DNA of 64,000 bases from Pseudonocardia sp. MH-G8 (GCF_002262885.1 NZ_NKYF01000009.1:62001-126000); one strand, 5' to 3'. Counted from the first letter of the stretch, positions 32,728-41,903 are shown. Translations and numbers: made by a program. The notes: generated by a model from the letters alone, not told the origin.

Positions 32728-34398
32728 TCAGGCCTCGGGCACGAGCCAGGCCGTCGTGTCGGCGGGCAGCTGCCCGTCCGGCAGGGGGGCGCTCGACACG
32801 ACCACGCGGCCGGCGGGCAGCGGCACCGGGTCGGTGCCGAAGTTGGTGATCGAGGTCCAGCCGCCGGGGCGGGTGAACGCGACGACGTCGGCAGGGGCGT
32901 CCTGCGCCCACTCGAGGCTCTCGGCCGTCTGCAGCCGCCGACGCTCGGCGAGCGCGCGAGTGTAGAAGGCGAGCGTCGACGTGTCGTCCGCGCGCTGGTG
33001 CTCCACCGACAGTTCGGCGAAGCGGGCCGGCTGGGGTAGGTGCGCGGAGCCGGGTCCGAAGCCCAGCGAGGGCCCGTTCGTGGTCCAGGGCAGCGGCACG
33101 CGGCAGCCGTCCCGGCCCTTCCGCGTGCCCCCCGACCGGACCCACGTCGGGTCCTGCAGGACCTCGGGCGGCAGGTCCGCGACCTCGGGCAGACCCAGCT
33201 CCTCGCCCTGGTAGACGTACGTGGAGCCGGGCAGCGCGAGCGCGAGCAGTGTGGCCGCCCGGGCGCGGCGCAGCCCGCGCTCCACGTCCGGCTTCGGGTC
33301 GGTGCCGTCGGTGCGCAGCCACGCCTTCAGATCCGTGCCGGCCGGCAGCGCGTACCGGGTGGCGTGGCGCACCACGTCGTGGTTGGAGAACACCCACGTG
33401 GACGACGCCCCGGAGGTGCGTGACAGCGCCAGGTTCTCCTCGATCACCTCGCGGAACTCCGCCGCGTCCCACGCGGCGAGCAGGAGGTCGAAGTTGAAGG
33501 CCTGCCCGAGCCCCTCGGGCGAGGCGTAGCGCGCGCGGCGAGGCGCCGAGTCGACCCACGCCTCGGCCACGGCGGTGCGCGGCGGGTCGTAGGAGTCGAA
33601 GACCTCGCGCCACTCCTTGTAGATCTCGTGGACCTCGTCGCGGTCCTGGAAGCGGTGCATGCCGTCGGGCAGGTTCTCGGCGTCCAGCTCCGCCTGGCTG
33701 GGCAGCGGGGGCGTGAGGTCCTTCGCCAGCCCGTGGGCGACGTCCACGCGGAAGCCGTCGACCCCGCGATCGGCCCAGAACCGCAGCGTCTTCAGGAAGT
33801 CGGCCCGGACCTCCGGGTTCTCCCAGTTCAGGTCGGGCTGCTCGGGCGCGAACATGTGCAGGTACCACTGCCCGTCGCCGACCGGCTCCCACGCCGGGCC
33901 GCCGAAGTTCGCGGTCCAGTCGCTCGGCGGCCGCTCGCCGTTCGGGCCCTCTCCGCGGCGGAACACGTAGCGGTCGCGCTCGGGCGAGCCGGGCGCCGCG
34001 GCCAGCGCCTCGGGGAACCAGGCGTGCCGGTCCGAGGTGTGGTTGGGGACGATGTCGACGACCAGCTTGATCCGGGCCGCCTTCAGCGCGGCCACCATCT
34101 CGTCGAACTCCGCGAGGGTGCCGATCTTCGGGTCGACGTCGCGGTAGTCATCGACGTCGTAGCCGCCGTCGGCGAGTGCGGACGGGTAGAAGGGGGAGAG
34201 CCACACCGCGTCGACGCCCAGCTCGCGCAGGTACTCCACGCGGCTGGTGATCCCGCGCAGGTCACCGATGCCGTCGCCGTTCGCGTCCGCGAAGCTGCGC
34301 GGGTAGATCTGGTAGACGACCGCCTGCCGCCACCACGACGCCTCGTCGAGCCGGGCGCCGGCGGAATCGGCGGCGTCCGTCGCGAGCAGTTCCGACAT
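32728..34398 (-). CDS. GH13 alpha-glucosidase
   Basis: A 556-residue cytoplasmic alpha-amylase-family enzyme releasing glucose from alpha-glucosides. It has VVYQIYPRSFADANGDGIGD, VDIVPNHTSD, the nucleophile Asp219 in GFRVDVAH, the acid Glu279 in VAEAW and Asp341 in FSNHD. The length fits maltose/oligosaccharide glucosidases. An AAAGGAGAGG ribosome site precedes the ATG. It is divergent from a ROK repressor across an AT-rich gap with TTTA/TAAA repeats. No sugar transporter is beside it. Confidence 0.94.
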   Translation of the reverse strand: MSELLATDAADSAGARLDEASWWRQAVVYQIYPRSFADANGDGIGDLRGITSRVEYLRELGVDAVWLSPFYPSALADGGYDVDDYRDVDPKIGTLAEFDEMVAALKAARIKLVVDIVPNHTSDRHAWFPEALAAAPGSPERDRYVFRRGEGPNGERPPSDWTANFGGPAWEPVGDGQWYLHMFAPEQPDLNWENPEVRADFLKTLRFWADRGVDGFRVDVAHGLAKDLTPPLPSQAELDAENLPDGMHRFQDRDEVHEIYKEWREVFDSYDPPRTAVAEAWVDSAPRRARYASPEGLGQAFNFDLLLAAWDAAEFREVIEENLALSRTSGASSTWVFSNHDVVRHATRYALPAGTDLKAWLRTDGTDPKPDVERGLRRARAATLLALALPGSTYVYQGEELGLPEVADLPPEVLQDPTWVRSGGTRKGRDGCRVPLPWTTNGPSLGFGPGSAHLPQPARFAELSVEHQRADDTSTLAFYTRALAERRRLQTAESLEWAQDAPADVVAFTRPGGWTSITNFGTDPVPLPAGRVVVSSAPLPDGQLPADTTAWLVPEA

Positions 34399-34481
34399 CG
34401 AGGACCTCTCCTTTATCCAGGCACTAAATCTATTGGCTGACTCTAAGCTAGGCGGATCCGTCCGAGGAGGTCAAGGAGTCG

Positions 34482-35708
34482 ATGGACGCGATCCTGACGC
34501 CGCCGCCCCGCCCGTCGTCGCGCTGGGTGCGGGAGGCCAACGCCCGCGTGGTCCTCGAGCACGTGTGGGACGCCGACGCGGTCACCGGCTCGGACCTGAT
34601 CGAGGCCTCCGGCCTCTCGCGAGCCACCGTGCACGACGTCTGCGAGGAGCTCATCGCGCGCGGCTGGGTGCGCGAGGTCGAGAACCAGCGTGAGTACGGC
34701 GGCTACCGCAAGGGCCGGCCTGCCCGGCGCTACGCCTTCGCGCCGCGCGCGGGCGTCGTGGTCGGCGTGGACGCGGGGGAGCACCGCGTGAGCGCCACGG
34801 TCACCGACCTGCGTGGCCACGTCTGCGGCCGGGCCACCCGTGGCACCGGCGGGGCGCGGCGCCCGTCGGGCGCGCGCCAGGAGAGCGTCTCGCGCACCGT
34901 CCTCGACGCGCTGGCGAGGGTCCCGGCGCCCACCCCGGGCGTCCTCGCGGTCGCGGTCGGTGTCCCCGCACCGGTCGCGGGCACGAGCCGCACGCCGTTC
35001 GGGGGCAACGAGTACTGGGACCGCATGAACCCCGCGCTCGCCGAGCACCTCGTCGGGCGCCACGGGTGGACGGTGCTCGTGGACAACGACGCCAACCTCG
35101 CCGCGCTCGCCGAGGGGTGGCGCGGGCACGGCAGGGGGGTCCGCAGCCACGTCACCCTGCTCGCGGGGGAGCGGCTGGGCGCCGGCATCGTCGACGACGG
35201 GAGGCTGCTGCGCGGGGCGCACGGCGGCGCAGGGGAGATGCGCTACCTCGGCCTCGTCGAGGGCGTCGGCTCGGCCGCCGGCATCGCGGCGCTCGTCCGG
35301 GAGGGGGCGCGGGCCGCGCTGGCCGAACCCGGCGGTGCCGGCTCGGTGCTGGGCGGCCTCGATCCGGCGGCCGTCGACGCCGAGGCGGTCTTCGCCGCCG
35401 CCCGGGACGGTGACCCCCTCGCCACCGCCGTCGTCCGGAACGTCGGGCAGCGGATGGCGCGCGTCGTCGCCACGCTCGCGAGCATCGTCGACACCGAGCA
35501 GGTCGTGATCGCCGGTGGGGTGGCGGACTCCTGCGCTGCGATCATCGACATCGTCACCCGCGAACTGCCCCTCTACTTCGACGACGCGCGGCCGCGGGTG
35601 CTCGCCTCCGGACTGGGTGGTGAGGTCGTCGCGCTGGGCGCGGTGAAGGCCGCGCTCGACCACGTACGGCAGCACGCCTTGGAGATCGCCTTACCAGGCG
35701 GCGGATGA
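34482..35708 (+). CDS. ROK family transcriptional regulator
   Basis: A 408-residue XylR/NagC-type regulator. N-terminal winged helix at about 20-70 (LIEASGLSRATVHDVCEEL), then a ROK domain from about residue 90 (VVVGVDAGEHRVSATVTD; VLVDNDANLAALAEGW; HGGAGEMRYLG). The CxCGxxGC zinc loop of true ROK kinases and NagC is absent. AGGAGG precedes the ATG. It probably represses the divergent GH13 alpha-glucosidase and responds to a sugar or sugar phosphate (inference). Confidence 0.92.
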   Translation: MDAILTPPPRPSSRWVREANARVVLEHVWDADAVTGSDLIEASGLSRATVHDVCEELIARGWVREVENQREYGGYRKGRPARRYAFAPRAGVVVGVDAGEHRVSATVTDLRGHVCGRATRGTGGARRPSGARQESVSRTVLDALARVPAPTPGVLAVAVGVPAPVAGTSRTPFGGNEYWDRMNPALAEHLVGRHGWTVLVDNDANLAALAEGWRGHGRGVRSHVTLLAGERLGAGIVDDGRLLRGAHGGAGEMRYLGLVEGVGSAAGIAALVREGARAALAEPGGAGSVLGGLDPAAVDAEAVFAAARDGDPLATAVVRNVGQRMARVVATLASIVDTEQVVIAGGVADSCAAIIDIVTRELPLYFDDARPRVLASGLGGEVVALGAVKAALDHVRQHALEIALPGGG

Positions 35709-35966
35709 GGGTGCAGGGCGCGTGACCCGGACGGGTGTATTCTCGGCTACCGAACGGGGCAGCGGGCGGCGTGTCCGACCCGACTGGGGTGACGGGGTGT
35801 CACCAGAGGGGTGCGGTACGCCCGACCTGCGGATACAGCACGTGGCGATCCTCACTCACGCGGGCGCCGTGACGTGTCTGACCGCTCCCTCGCCGTTGCC
35901 TGCTCGTTGTACGGGGCACGGCAGGCCGACGATTGTCGACGATGTCTCGGACGACGGGAGCGTGCG

Positions 35967-38192
35967 ATGGCCGGTGAGGCGGAGGGGCGCTACGGCGCGG
36001 CCCGGCACGCCGTGGCCGACGGCCCTGAGGGTCGCGTGCCCGAGTGTGCGGAACGTCCCGCGACGGAAGACCGGTCCCTCGTGGACCGGCTGCTGGCAGC
36101 GGACGAGCAGGTCTTCGACTGGGGGTGGGGTGATCCGGCGGCGTCGCACGGCCCGCAGCCGGCGCACGACATCCCCGAGTTGTGGGGCCCGGACCGGCAG
36201 CACCGGTCCGACGAGGTGGAGAGCGTGGAACCGGACCCGGATGATGCCGTGAGCACCGTTCCCGGTGACACGCCCCCGCCCCGCTCGGGCGCCTCGATCT
36301 TCGACGATCTCGTCGCCGACGGATCCGAGGTCGAGGTCGGCCCCGCGCCGCAGGGCGCTGCGCCTCCCGATGACCATGAGCCCATCGGGTGGATCCCGGG
36401 AACGGTGACGTCCGACCTCGTGCAGGACGGTGCGGACGAGGAGCGTGACGAGGACGCGCCGGAGACGCACCTCGAGGACGGCGATCTCGAGGACGCCGAT
36501 CTCGAGGACGGCGATCTCGAGGACGGCGATCCCGAGGACGCCGACCTGAAGGACGCCGACCTGAAGGACGAGGATCTCCAGGACATCGACCCACCGGACC
36601 TGGACCTGCGGGACGAGAACCTGTGGGGCAGCGGCCGCAACGGGCACGCCCCGGGGAGCCCGGACCACGGCGTGGACGAGCGGGATCCGCTCGGCATCGG
36701 GGCCGCGGCCGCCCAGCCACACGAGCCCGTGCCGTTCGACCGGCCCGGCGCTCCGCCGCTCTCCGTCCGCGACGCGCCGGACGGCGCGGCCGACGACCGG
36801 GCCGCTGACGAGCGCAACCCGTTCGACGGCGTGGCCCTCGACCGGCGCCCCGACGCCGCGATCCCCGCCTGGGGTGCCACCTTCGGGGCGGGCTCGGGTG
36901 GCCCAGGCCCGGGTGGTCCGGGCCCGAACAGCAACGGAGCCATCAGGGGTGGCCTGAACGGTGGCGGGCCGAGCCGCGGCCCCGAGGCCGGTGGCGGACC
37001 CGCCGACCTCGGCCCCGATCCGACTACCGTGCTCGGCATCGTGCCGAGGGACGGGACCCCCGACCGTGGCCTGCCGGAGGCACCGCTCGCGCCGACGTCC
37101 GGCCCCGCCGCGCGTCGCCTGGAGGAGTACGGCGCCCGCCGTCGCGCCACCGAGCAGGCTGCCGCGGCCGCCGAGGCCGCCGCGGCGGCTGCCGCGGAGC
37201 GCGCCTCCTCGGCCATCGCGGCCGCAGCGCGGGCGGCCGATGAGGCGGAAGCGGCCGCGGAGGCCGCGGCACGGGCAGCGGAGGAAGCGGAGGCCGCGGC
37301 CGCGGCGGAAGCACGGGCTGTCGCCGAGGCAGGCGCCGCACCGGTCCGGAACGAGGGCCCGGGCGGCCTCGCAGGCCCCGACCCGGCCGAGTCGCCGACA
37401 CAGGCGGTTCCGCTGGTGGCACCCGTGCAGCCGCAGGGCGGGCGCGCGCCGATCCGCCCGGCGGGCCCGCCGCCCCGTGCGATGCGACCGGACGACGTCG
37501 GCCCGCCAGGGCCGCCGCGGCTCCGTGCCGCCCACCGCGCGGGTAGCCCACGCGACGACGCCGATGCCGAGGTCACCGAGGTGATGTCGGGTCTGCGTGG
37601 CCTGCGCGCACCGGGGCCCGCGCGCCCGCCGGAGCCGCCGTCGCCGGCGGAGGCCACCACGGTCGCGCCGCCGCTGCCCCCGGAAGTCGACGTTCGTGAG
37701 GATGACGCCGCCGCCGAACGGTCCTCCGGCCGCGCACCCGACGCGGGCGACGGCGACGAGGCCGAGACCCCCGAGCGCCGTGGCGGATGGCTCACCAGCC
37801 GACCCGTGCTCGCGGGGGGCGCGGTCGCCGTGGTGCTCGCCGTGGCCGCGGTCGTCACGACCTTGACGGTCACCGGTGCGGATCCGGCACCGGCTGCCGT
37901 GACGGCGGTGGCAGCGCCCCCTCCGGCCGAGTCTGCGCCCGCCGTGCCCGCGCCGGCGATCGACCCGGAGAGCACGCAGGCCGTCGCCTACCTCACGGCA
38001 CTGCGCGATGCGGATGTCCCGACCAGCCGCAGCGGCCAGGCCGAGACGGAGGCGGCCGCGGCGATCTGCTCGCAGCTGGACCAGGGTGCCGACGAGACCC
38101 AGCTCGAGCGTTCGGTTCCGGCGGTGCTGCCGGAGGTGGACCGCAACCAGGCGGGCGACGTCGTCGAACTCGCCCAGGAGCACTACTGCTGA
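35967..38192 (+). CDS. Large acidic membrane-anchored protein with C-terminal DUF732 domain
   Basis: A 741-residue protein of low-complexity design. Order: a short ordered N-terminus (SLVDRLLAADEQVFDWGW), eight five-residue acidic repeats of type DLEDG/DLEDA (169-208), disordered G/P-rich stretches, an Ala/Glu-rich helical region (about 383-455), a Pro-rich part, one membrane helix (about 613-637, VLAGGAVAVVLAVAAVV) and an outside C-terminal DUF732 domain (AYLTALRDADVPTSRSGQAE to QEHYC). DUF732 occurs in secreted mycobacterial proteins of unknown role. ATG 35967 follows GGGAG. Function unknown; a stress-sensing or scaffold role would be a guess. Confidence 0.78.
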   Translation: MAGEAEGRYGAARHAVADGPEGRVPECAERPATEDRSLVDRLLAADEQVFDWGWGDPAASHGPQPAHDIPELWGPDRQHRSDEVESVEPDPDDAVSTVPGDTPPPRSGASIFDDLVADGSEVEVGPAPQGAAPPDDHEPIGWIPGTVTSDLVQDGADEERDEDAPETHLEDGDLEDADLEDGDLEDGDPEDADLKDADLKDEDLQDIDPPDLDLRDENLWGSGRNGHAPGSPDHGVDERDPLGIGAAAAQPHEPVPFDRPGAPPLSVRDAPDGAADDRAADERNPFDGVALDRRPDAAIPAWGATFGAGSGGPGPGGPGPNSNGAIRGGLNGGGPSRGPEAGGGPADLGPDPTTVLGIVPRDGTPDRGLPEAPLAPTSGPAARRLEEYGARRRATEQAAAAAEAAAAAAAERASSAIAAAARAADEAEAAAEAAARAAEEAEAAAAAEARAVAEAGAAPVRNEGPGGLAGPDPAESPTQAVPLVAPVQPQGGRAPIRPAGPPPRAMRPDDVGPPGPPRLRAAHRAGSPRDDADAEVTEVMSGLRGLRAPGPARPPEPPSPAEATTVAPPLPPEVDVREDDAAAERSSGRAPDAGDGDEAETPERRGGWLTSRPVLAGGAVAVVLAVAAVVTTLTVTGADPAPAAVTAVAAPPPAESAPAVPAPAIDPESTQAVAYLTALRDADVPTSRSGQAETEAAAAICSQLDQGADETQLERSVPAVLPEVDRNQAGDVVELAQEHYC
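36471..36590 (+). repeat. Eight tandem 15-bp units in frame
   Basis: Units of CTCGAGGACGGCGAT and variants repeat without gaps. The first four are nearly identical (one changed base), the later ones drift to CTGAAGGACGCCGAC. The gradient suggests recent slippage expansion. In protein they give DLED[GA] repeats. Confidence 0.9.
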
Positions 38193-38235
38193 GCCCTACC
38201 GGGGCTGGTGCGTTCCCGATCGCACGGGCGGGACC

Positions 38236-39828
38236 TCAGGGCGGGCAGAGCGTGCCCGACTCGGGCACCACGCCGTCGACCAGCATCGCGTCCACCACCT
38301 GGCGGACGCAGGCGGTGCGCGGGTAGGCGCCCGTGCCGGCTCCCTGCCAGCCGAGGAAGCGGGCGGTGGCCAGCGAATCGGCCGTGCGCCGGGCGCCGTC
38401 GAGCGCTCCACGCGGGTCGGCGGCGGTGCCGATCACGAGGATCGGGGGCGCGCCCTCGGCATTCCCCGCAGCGGGCGCCTCGCGCCCCGTCGGCCAGGGC
38501 GCGCAGGCCAGCAGTCGCATGGCGAAGGTGCTGCCGAAGATCGGGTACGCGGTGTTCCACCGCTCGGCGATGTCGCCGATCTCGCCGGGGGCGAGCCGGC
38601 GCCGGGTGTCGTTGCAGCTGGTGGCGAGCATGTTGTCGAACAGCCCGCGCGGGCCGGTGAGCGGTTCCAGCGCGGTGAGCAGGGGGAGCGGGTCCCCGGC
38701 GCCAGCGGCGGCGAGTGCGGCCGCGAGACCGGGCCAGCGCCGCGGCTCGCCCAGGCCGGCGAGCAGCGCGGTGACCGTGGCGCCCGAGGTGAGCCGGCGA
38801 CCGTCGGCGGCCAGGAGCGGTTGCCGCTCGAGCTGTTCGAGCAGCGCGGCGACGGTGGCCCGGGGATCGGCGCCCAGGGGGCAGCCCGGTGTGGCCGTGC
38901 ACGCCACGCCGAACGCGCTGAGCGCGGCCTCGGCGGCGCCGGCCCGGGCGTCGGTGAGGTCCGGCTCGTCGAGCTGGGGGTGCGGGGGCCCGTCGAGCAC
39001 CAGCCGCCCCACCGACCGCGGCGTGGTGCGGGCCCAGGTGGCCAGTGCCGCGGCCCCGTCGCCCACGCCGACGGCCGACATCCGCTCCACCCCGAGCGCC
39101 GCGCGGAGCAGCTCGACGTCCGCGGCGCTCGCGGCGCTGCGGTAGCTGCCGATCCCGCCGTCGAGGATGAGGTTGCACTCCTGGACGACCGCGCGGGACT
39201 GCTCCAGCAGCAGGGCGAGGCGGGTGTCGCTGACGGTGCTGAGGTTCGCGTCCACGAGCGCGGCGCGCGCCTCGTCGGGAGCGCAGTCGAGCATGTCCAG
39301 GCCGGAGCCGCGGCGGTCGAGCCCGACCAGCGTGTAGCTCTCGAGCAGCGCCGGGTCGACCCGCCCACCGAGGTCGGCGGCGTGGCGGGTGGACGGCTCG
39401 CGGGTGCTGTCGCCCAGCACGAGCAGCGGGGGCCGATCGGCGGGCGCTCCGGCCTTGCTGACTCGGACCACGCCCAGGGTGACGGCGCCGAGACCGGGTT
39501 GGTCGGGGTCGGCCGGCACGGTGAGCTCGCCGCAGTCCACCTGGAGGTTCCGGTCGGCGGGAACCGGTTCGACGAGGGTGACGAGGGTGTCCTCGGTGCA
39601 CTCGAAGAACGGGATGCTCGCCTGCTGCGCCTCGGGGGCGGGCAGTGCCGGCGGTGGCGTCGGGCTCGGTGGGGTCGGCGGCGCCGCGGGCAGGTTCTCC
39701 CCGAGCACGGCCACCGGGGGCCGCTGCGAGGGGCCGACGGTGCAACCCGCGAGCAGTGCGGTCAGGCACAGGAACGCGGTGGCCCACGGCAGGGCACCCG
39801 TGACCGCATGACGCGGTGGTCGTGCCAC
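38236..39828 (-). CDS. S33 peptidase-like lipoprotein with missing catalytic residues
   Basis: A 530-residue secreted lipoprotein: signal segment ALPWATAFLCLTALLAGC with a lipobox Cys, then an alpha/beta hydrolase fold with a C-terminal TAP-like domain as in Streptomyces tripeptidyl aminopeptidases. The HGGPG oxyanion loop is not recognisable. The nucleophile elbow reads GVGDG, so the Ser position is Gly256. The His position (GHG in relatives) is Thr499 in GAGTGAY. Asp471 (ADP) is kept. It is therefore probably a binding protein or pseudoenzyme. The GTG start is three bases from GGAGGG, so the exact start is open. It lies 71 bases after the Asp23 operon on the same strand. Confidence 0.82.
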   Translation of the reverse strand: MARPPRHAVTGALPWATAFLCLTALLAGCTVGPSQRPPVAVLGENLPAAPPTPPSPTPPPALPAPEAQQASIPFFECTEDTLVTLVEPVPADRNLQVDCGELTVPADPDQPGLGAVTLGVVRVSKAGAPADRPPLLVLGDSTREPSTRHAADLGGRVDPALLESYTLVGLDRRGSGLDMLDCAPDEARAALVDANLSTVSDTRLALLLEQSRAVVQECNLILDGGIGSYRSAASAADVELLRAALGVERMSAVGVGDGAAALATWARTTPRSVGRLVLDGPPHPQLDEPDLTDARAGAAEAALSAFGVACTATPGCPLGADPRATVAALLEQLERQPLLAADGRRLTSGATVTALLAGLGEPRRWPGLAAALAAAGAGDPLPLLTALEPLTGPRGLFDNMLATSCNDTRRRLAPGEIGDIAERWNTAYPIFGSTFAMRLLACAPWPTGREAPAAGNAEGAPPILVIGTAADPRGALDGARRTADSLATARFLGWQGAGTGAYPRTACVRQVVDAMLVDGVVPESGTLCPP

Positions 39829-39899
39829 GTGCCCTCCCGGTCGTGCTGGTCCGCCACCAGCCTGCCGCACCGCCGGTGTGGCGACCGTGAACGGCGGCG

Positions 39900-40541
39900 T
39901 CAGGCGACCCGCGGCGCGGCGGGGGCGGAGTCCAGCTCGAGCCGGACGGCGGCGGGCAGCACGGCGAGGCCGAGCGAGTGGCGCGCGGTGGCGAGGACGT
40001 CGCCGTCGAGGCGGGCCAGGACGTCGCGGACGTCGGCGTCGTCGGCCAGCCAGAGCGTGACGCGCAGCGCGGGCGCGGCCTCGGTGCCGACCAGCCGCGC
40101 GCGGGCCCTGCCGACGCCCGGCAGCGCCGCGGCCTGGGTGGCCACCGCGTCGGACGCCGCGGCCGCGCTGACGACGATCGAGGTGTCCTGGCCGCCCTCG
40201 AGGACGAGGTCGGGCCGCGGCTCGGGCCGTACGGAACGGGCCGTCCACGCCAGCCCGAGCACCACGAGCAACAACCCGCCGACGACGGCCGCCACGCGTG
40301 CCGCGAGCGGCTGGGCGCGCAGCGCCTCGACGATCATCGGATCCAGCAGCGGCCGGCCTGCGCGGTCGGCGCCGAAAACGCCGTAGGACAGCAGCGCGAC
40401 CAGCGTGCCCGCGGCGAGCAGCAGCGCGCCGACGAGCACGGCGAGCGACCGGTCGCCCGCGGTCGAGCGCGCGATCGCGGCCTGCGCCCTCCTGCGCAGC
40501 GTCGCCGGGCGCAGGCCGGGGGCGGTGGGGGCCTCGTTCAT
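39900..40541 (-). CDS. Alkaline-shock membrane anchor-like protein (AmaP type)
   Basis: A 213-residue protein with two membrane helices (LAVLVGALLLAAGTLVALLS; RVAAVVGGLLLVVLGLAWTA) and a C-terminal cytoplasmic domain (residues about 115-213). In Firmicutes AmaP holds Asp23 at the membrane. ATG 40541 overlaps the stop of the DUF6286-type gene. It is the last gene of the seven-gene operon 42678-39900. The role in envelope stress is inferred from family. Confidence 0.75.
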   Translation of the reverse strand: MNEAPTAPGLRPATLRRRAQAAIARSTAGDRSLAVLVGALLLAAGTLVALLSYGVFGADRAGRPLLDPMIVEALRAQPLAARVAAVVGGLLLVVLGLAWTARSVRPEPRPDLVLEGGQDTSIVVSAAAASDAVATQAAALPGVGRARARLVGTEAAPALRVTLWLADDADVRDVLARLDGDVLATARHSLGLAVLPAAVRLELDSAPAAPRVA

Positions 40542-41077
40542 CGCGGGCCCTCCCGGTCCTGCACCGACACGGAGACCCGGGGACGGCGGTGCAGGGGCAG
40601 GTCGTCGAGCAGCTCCTCCACCCGTGCGCGGACGGAGTCGTGCAGCTCGGGAGCGGCGTCGTTCCAGGCCTGCGCCGCCACCGTGACCTTGCGGGCGGAT
40701 GCGGTGACCGACGCACCCGCGACGGCGTCGGTCGAGCGCACCCGGCGCCCGACGACGCGGGCGAGCACGCGCGGTGAGGTCGTGACGGTGATCTCCGGGG
40801 CCGGGCCGTCGACCGCGATGTCGGTGCGCCGTGCCAGCAGCCCCACGAGGACGAGCAGCAGCCCGAGCACCGCCGCCCCGATCGCCGCTCCCGGGACGGG
40901 GGCCTGTGCCCACGACGTCGCCGCGAGCGTGGTGTACCAGTCCGGCCACGGCACCACGAGGCCGCGAGCGACGCCGGGACGGATCCAGGCGGCGACGACC
41001 TCGAGCACCAGCAGCACGCCCGCCGCGGCGACGGCGAGGCTGAGCAGCGGGGCGAGCACCCGCAGCAGCACGCGCAC
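40538..41077 (-). CDS. DUF6286-like membrane protein of the Asp23 operon
   Basis: A 179-residue protein with two membrane helices (LLSLAVAAAGVLLVLEVVAA and AAIGAAVLGLLLVLVGLLA) and a soluble C-terminal domain (EITVTTSPRVLARVVGRRV onward). Similar proteins accompany Asp23 genes in actinobacteria. It starts 11 bases after the Asp23 gene at 41088-41462 and overlaps the AmaP-like gene by four bases. Precise role unknown. Confidence 0.75.
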   Translation of the reverse strand: MRVLLRVLAPLLSLAVAAAGVLLVLEVVAAWIRPGVARGLVVPWPDWYTTLAATSWAQAPVPGAAIGAAVLGLLLVLVGLLARRTDIAVDGPAPEITVTTSPRVLARVVGRRVRSTDAVAGASVTASARKVTVAAQAWNDAAPELHDSVRARVEELLDDLPLHRRPRVSVSVQDREGPR

Positions 41078-41087
41078 GACTTCTCCT

Positions 41088-41462
41088 CTACTGCAACCGG
41101 GGGGCGGTGGGCCGGGCCGGCCGCAGCCCGGCGACCGTGACGGTCATGGCCCGGATGCGACGTCCGGCGATCCGGGTGAGCTCCTCGCCCACCTTCGTAC
41201 GCACCGCGTCGACGACACCGCGTACGGAACCGGGGTACTGCAGGGTGAGCTCGAGCCGCACGTCGACCGCGGCCGGGTCTCCCGAGCCGGTGCTGATCCG
41301 CGCGCTCGCCCCGGCCTCGCCCATGTCGATGCCGGCGAGCCTGCGCTCGTGGCGCAGGGTGCCCGGCACCTGGTCGGCGGCGTGCTCGACGACCTTGCGC
41401 AGCACAGCCGGATGGATCTCCAGCCGGCCGCGCTCGGAGGGCGGCGCGAGCTCGCCGATCAC
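41088..41462 (-). CDS. Asp23/Gls24 family envelope stress protein (second copy)
   Basis: A 124-residue Asp23/Gls24-fold protein: GRLEIHPAVLRKVVEHAADQ, then VDVRLELTLQYPGSVRGVVD and MTVTVAGLRPA. This family lines the inner face of the membrane and is induced by cell-wall or alkaline stress. The GTG start overlaps the DUF2273 gene stop (GTGA). It differs from the 162-residue copy at 42190-42678, so the operon encodes at least two distinct paralogues. Confidence 0.85.
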   Translation of the reverse strand: MIGELAPPSERGRLEIHPAVLRKVVEHAADQVPGTLRHERRLAGIDMGEAGASARISTGSGDPAAVDVRLELTLQYPGSVRGVVDAVRTKVGEELTRIAGRRIRAMTVTVAGLRPARPTAPRLQ

Positions 41463-41638
41463 CGGTCCCGACCCCGGCCCAGGACGGCGTTCAGGTCGAG
41501 CTGACCGTCGAGCACGCGGCCGACGATGAGGCCGATCGCCCCGAGGACCAGCACGATCAGGAAGGCCCCGAGACCGCCGAAGGCGCCGGCGAGCCCGAGG
41601 GCGAGACCCGCCAGCAGGCCGGTCTGGGTGGCGTTCAT
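41459..41638 (-). CDS. Small DUF2273-like membrane protein
   Basis: A 59-residue protein, MNATQTGLLAGLALGLAGAF and on to VGRVLDGQLDLNAVLGR. Most of it is one long or two short membrane helices with glycine zippers; the end (LDGQLDL) fits DUF2273, small membrane proteins found with Asp23/AmaP. Its stop overlaps the next Asp23 gene by four bases. Easily missed because of its size, but the overlaps on the operon side support it. Confidence 0.8.
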   Translation of the reverse strand: MNATQTGLLAGLALGLAGAFGGLGAFLIVLVLGAIGLIVGRVLDGQLDLNAVLGRGRDR

Positions 41639-41657
41639 GTGCTTCTCCTCATGTCAC

Positions 41658-41903
41658 TCACTCGACTCGCGCGTTCCGCCGTCGATGCCAGGTACGGATC
41701 AGGGCGACGCCGACCCGCACCGGGAAGGGCAGCGGCCGCACCACCTCGACGGGGGCGTCGAAGCGCGGGTCGTCCGGCGCCGGTGGTGCGCCGGTCTGCC
41801 CGAACCGGGCCAGCCCCGCGACGAAGACGTCGGGATCCCCGCCCCGGTCCGGGTGGTTCTCGCGGACGAACGCGCGGTAGGCGGCGCGTTCCTGCTCGTT
41901 CAC
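41658..41903 (-). CDS. Mini protein with J-domain-like HPD motif
   Basis: An 81-residue protein beginning MNEQERAAYRAFVRENHPDR. His17-Pro18-Asp19 sit after a short helix as in DnaJ, followed by GGDPDVFVAGLARF, resembling the start of J-domain helix III. Helix I and the rest of a J-domain are absent. The C-terminal half is basic (VALIRTWHRRRNARVE). Its start overlaps the stop of the upstream Asp23-like gene. It could recruit DnaK to the Asp23 complex (speculative). Confidence 0.75.
   Translation of the reverse strand: MNEQERAAYRAFVRENHPDRGGDPDVFVAGLARFGQTGAPPAPDDPRFDAPVEVVRPLPFPVRVGVALIRTWHRRRNARVE

Noticed and set aside
36471..36590. True pentapeptide-repeat beta-helix (A(D/N)LxX)
   Set aside because: Period and Leu fit, but only eight units, nearly all other positions are acidic, and the DNA shows slippage of one 15-bp unit. 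A disordered acidic stretch is more likely than a DNA-mimic helix.
35856..38183. 775-residue minus-strand reading frame opposite the DUF732 protein
   Set aside because: It mirrors a GC-rich coding strand, has no recognisable domain, and the plus frame has a clear start, membrane helix and DUF732 end.
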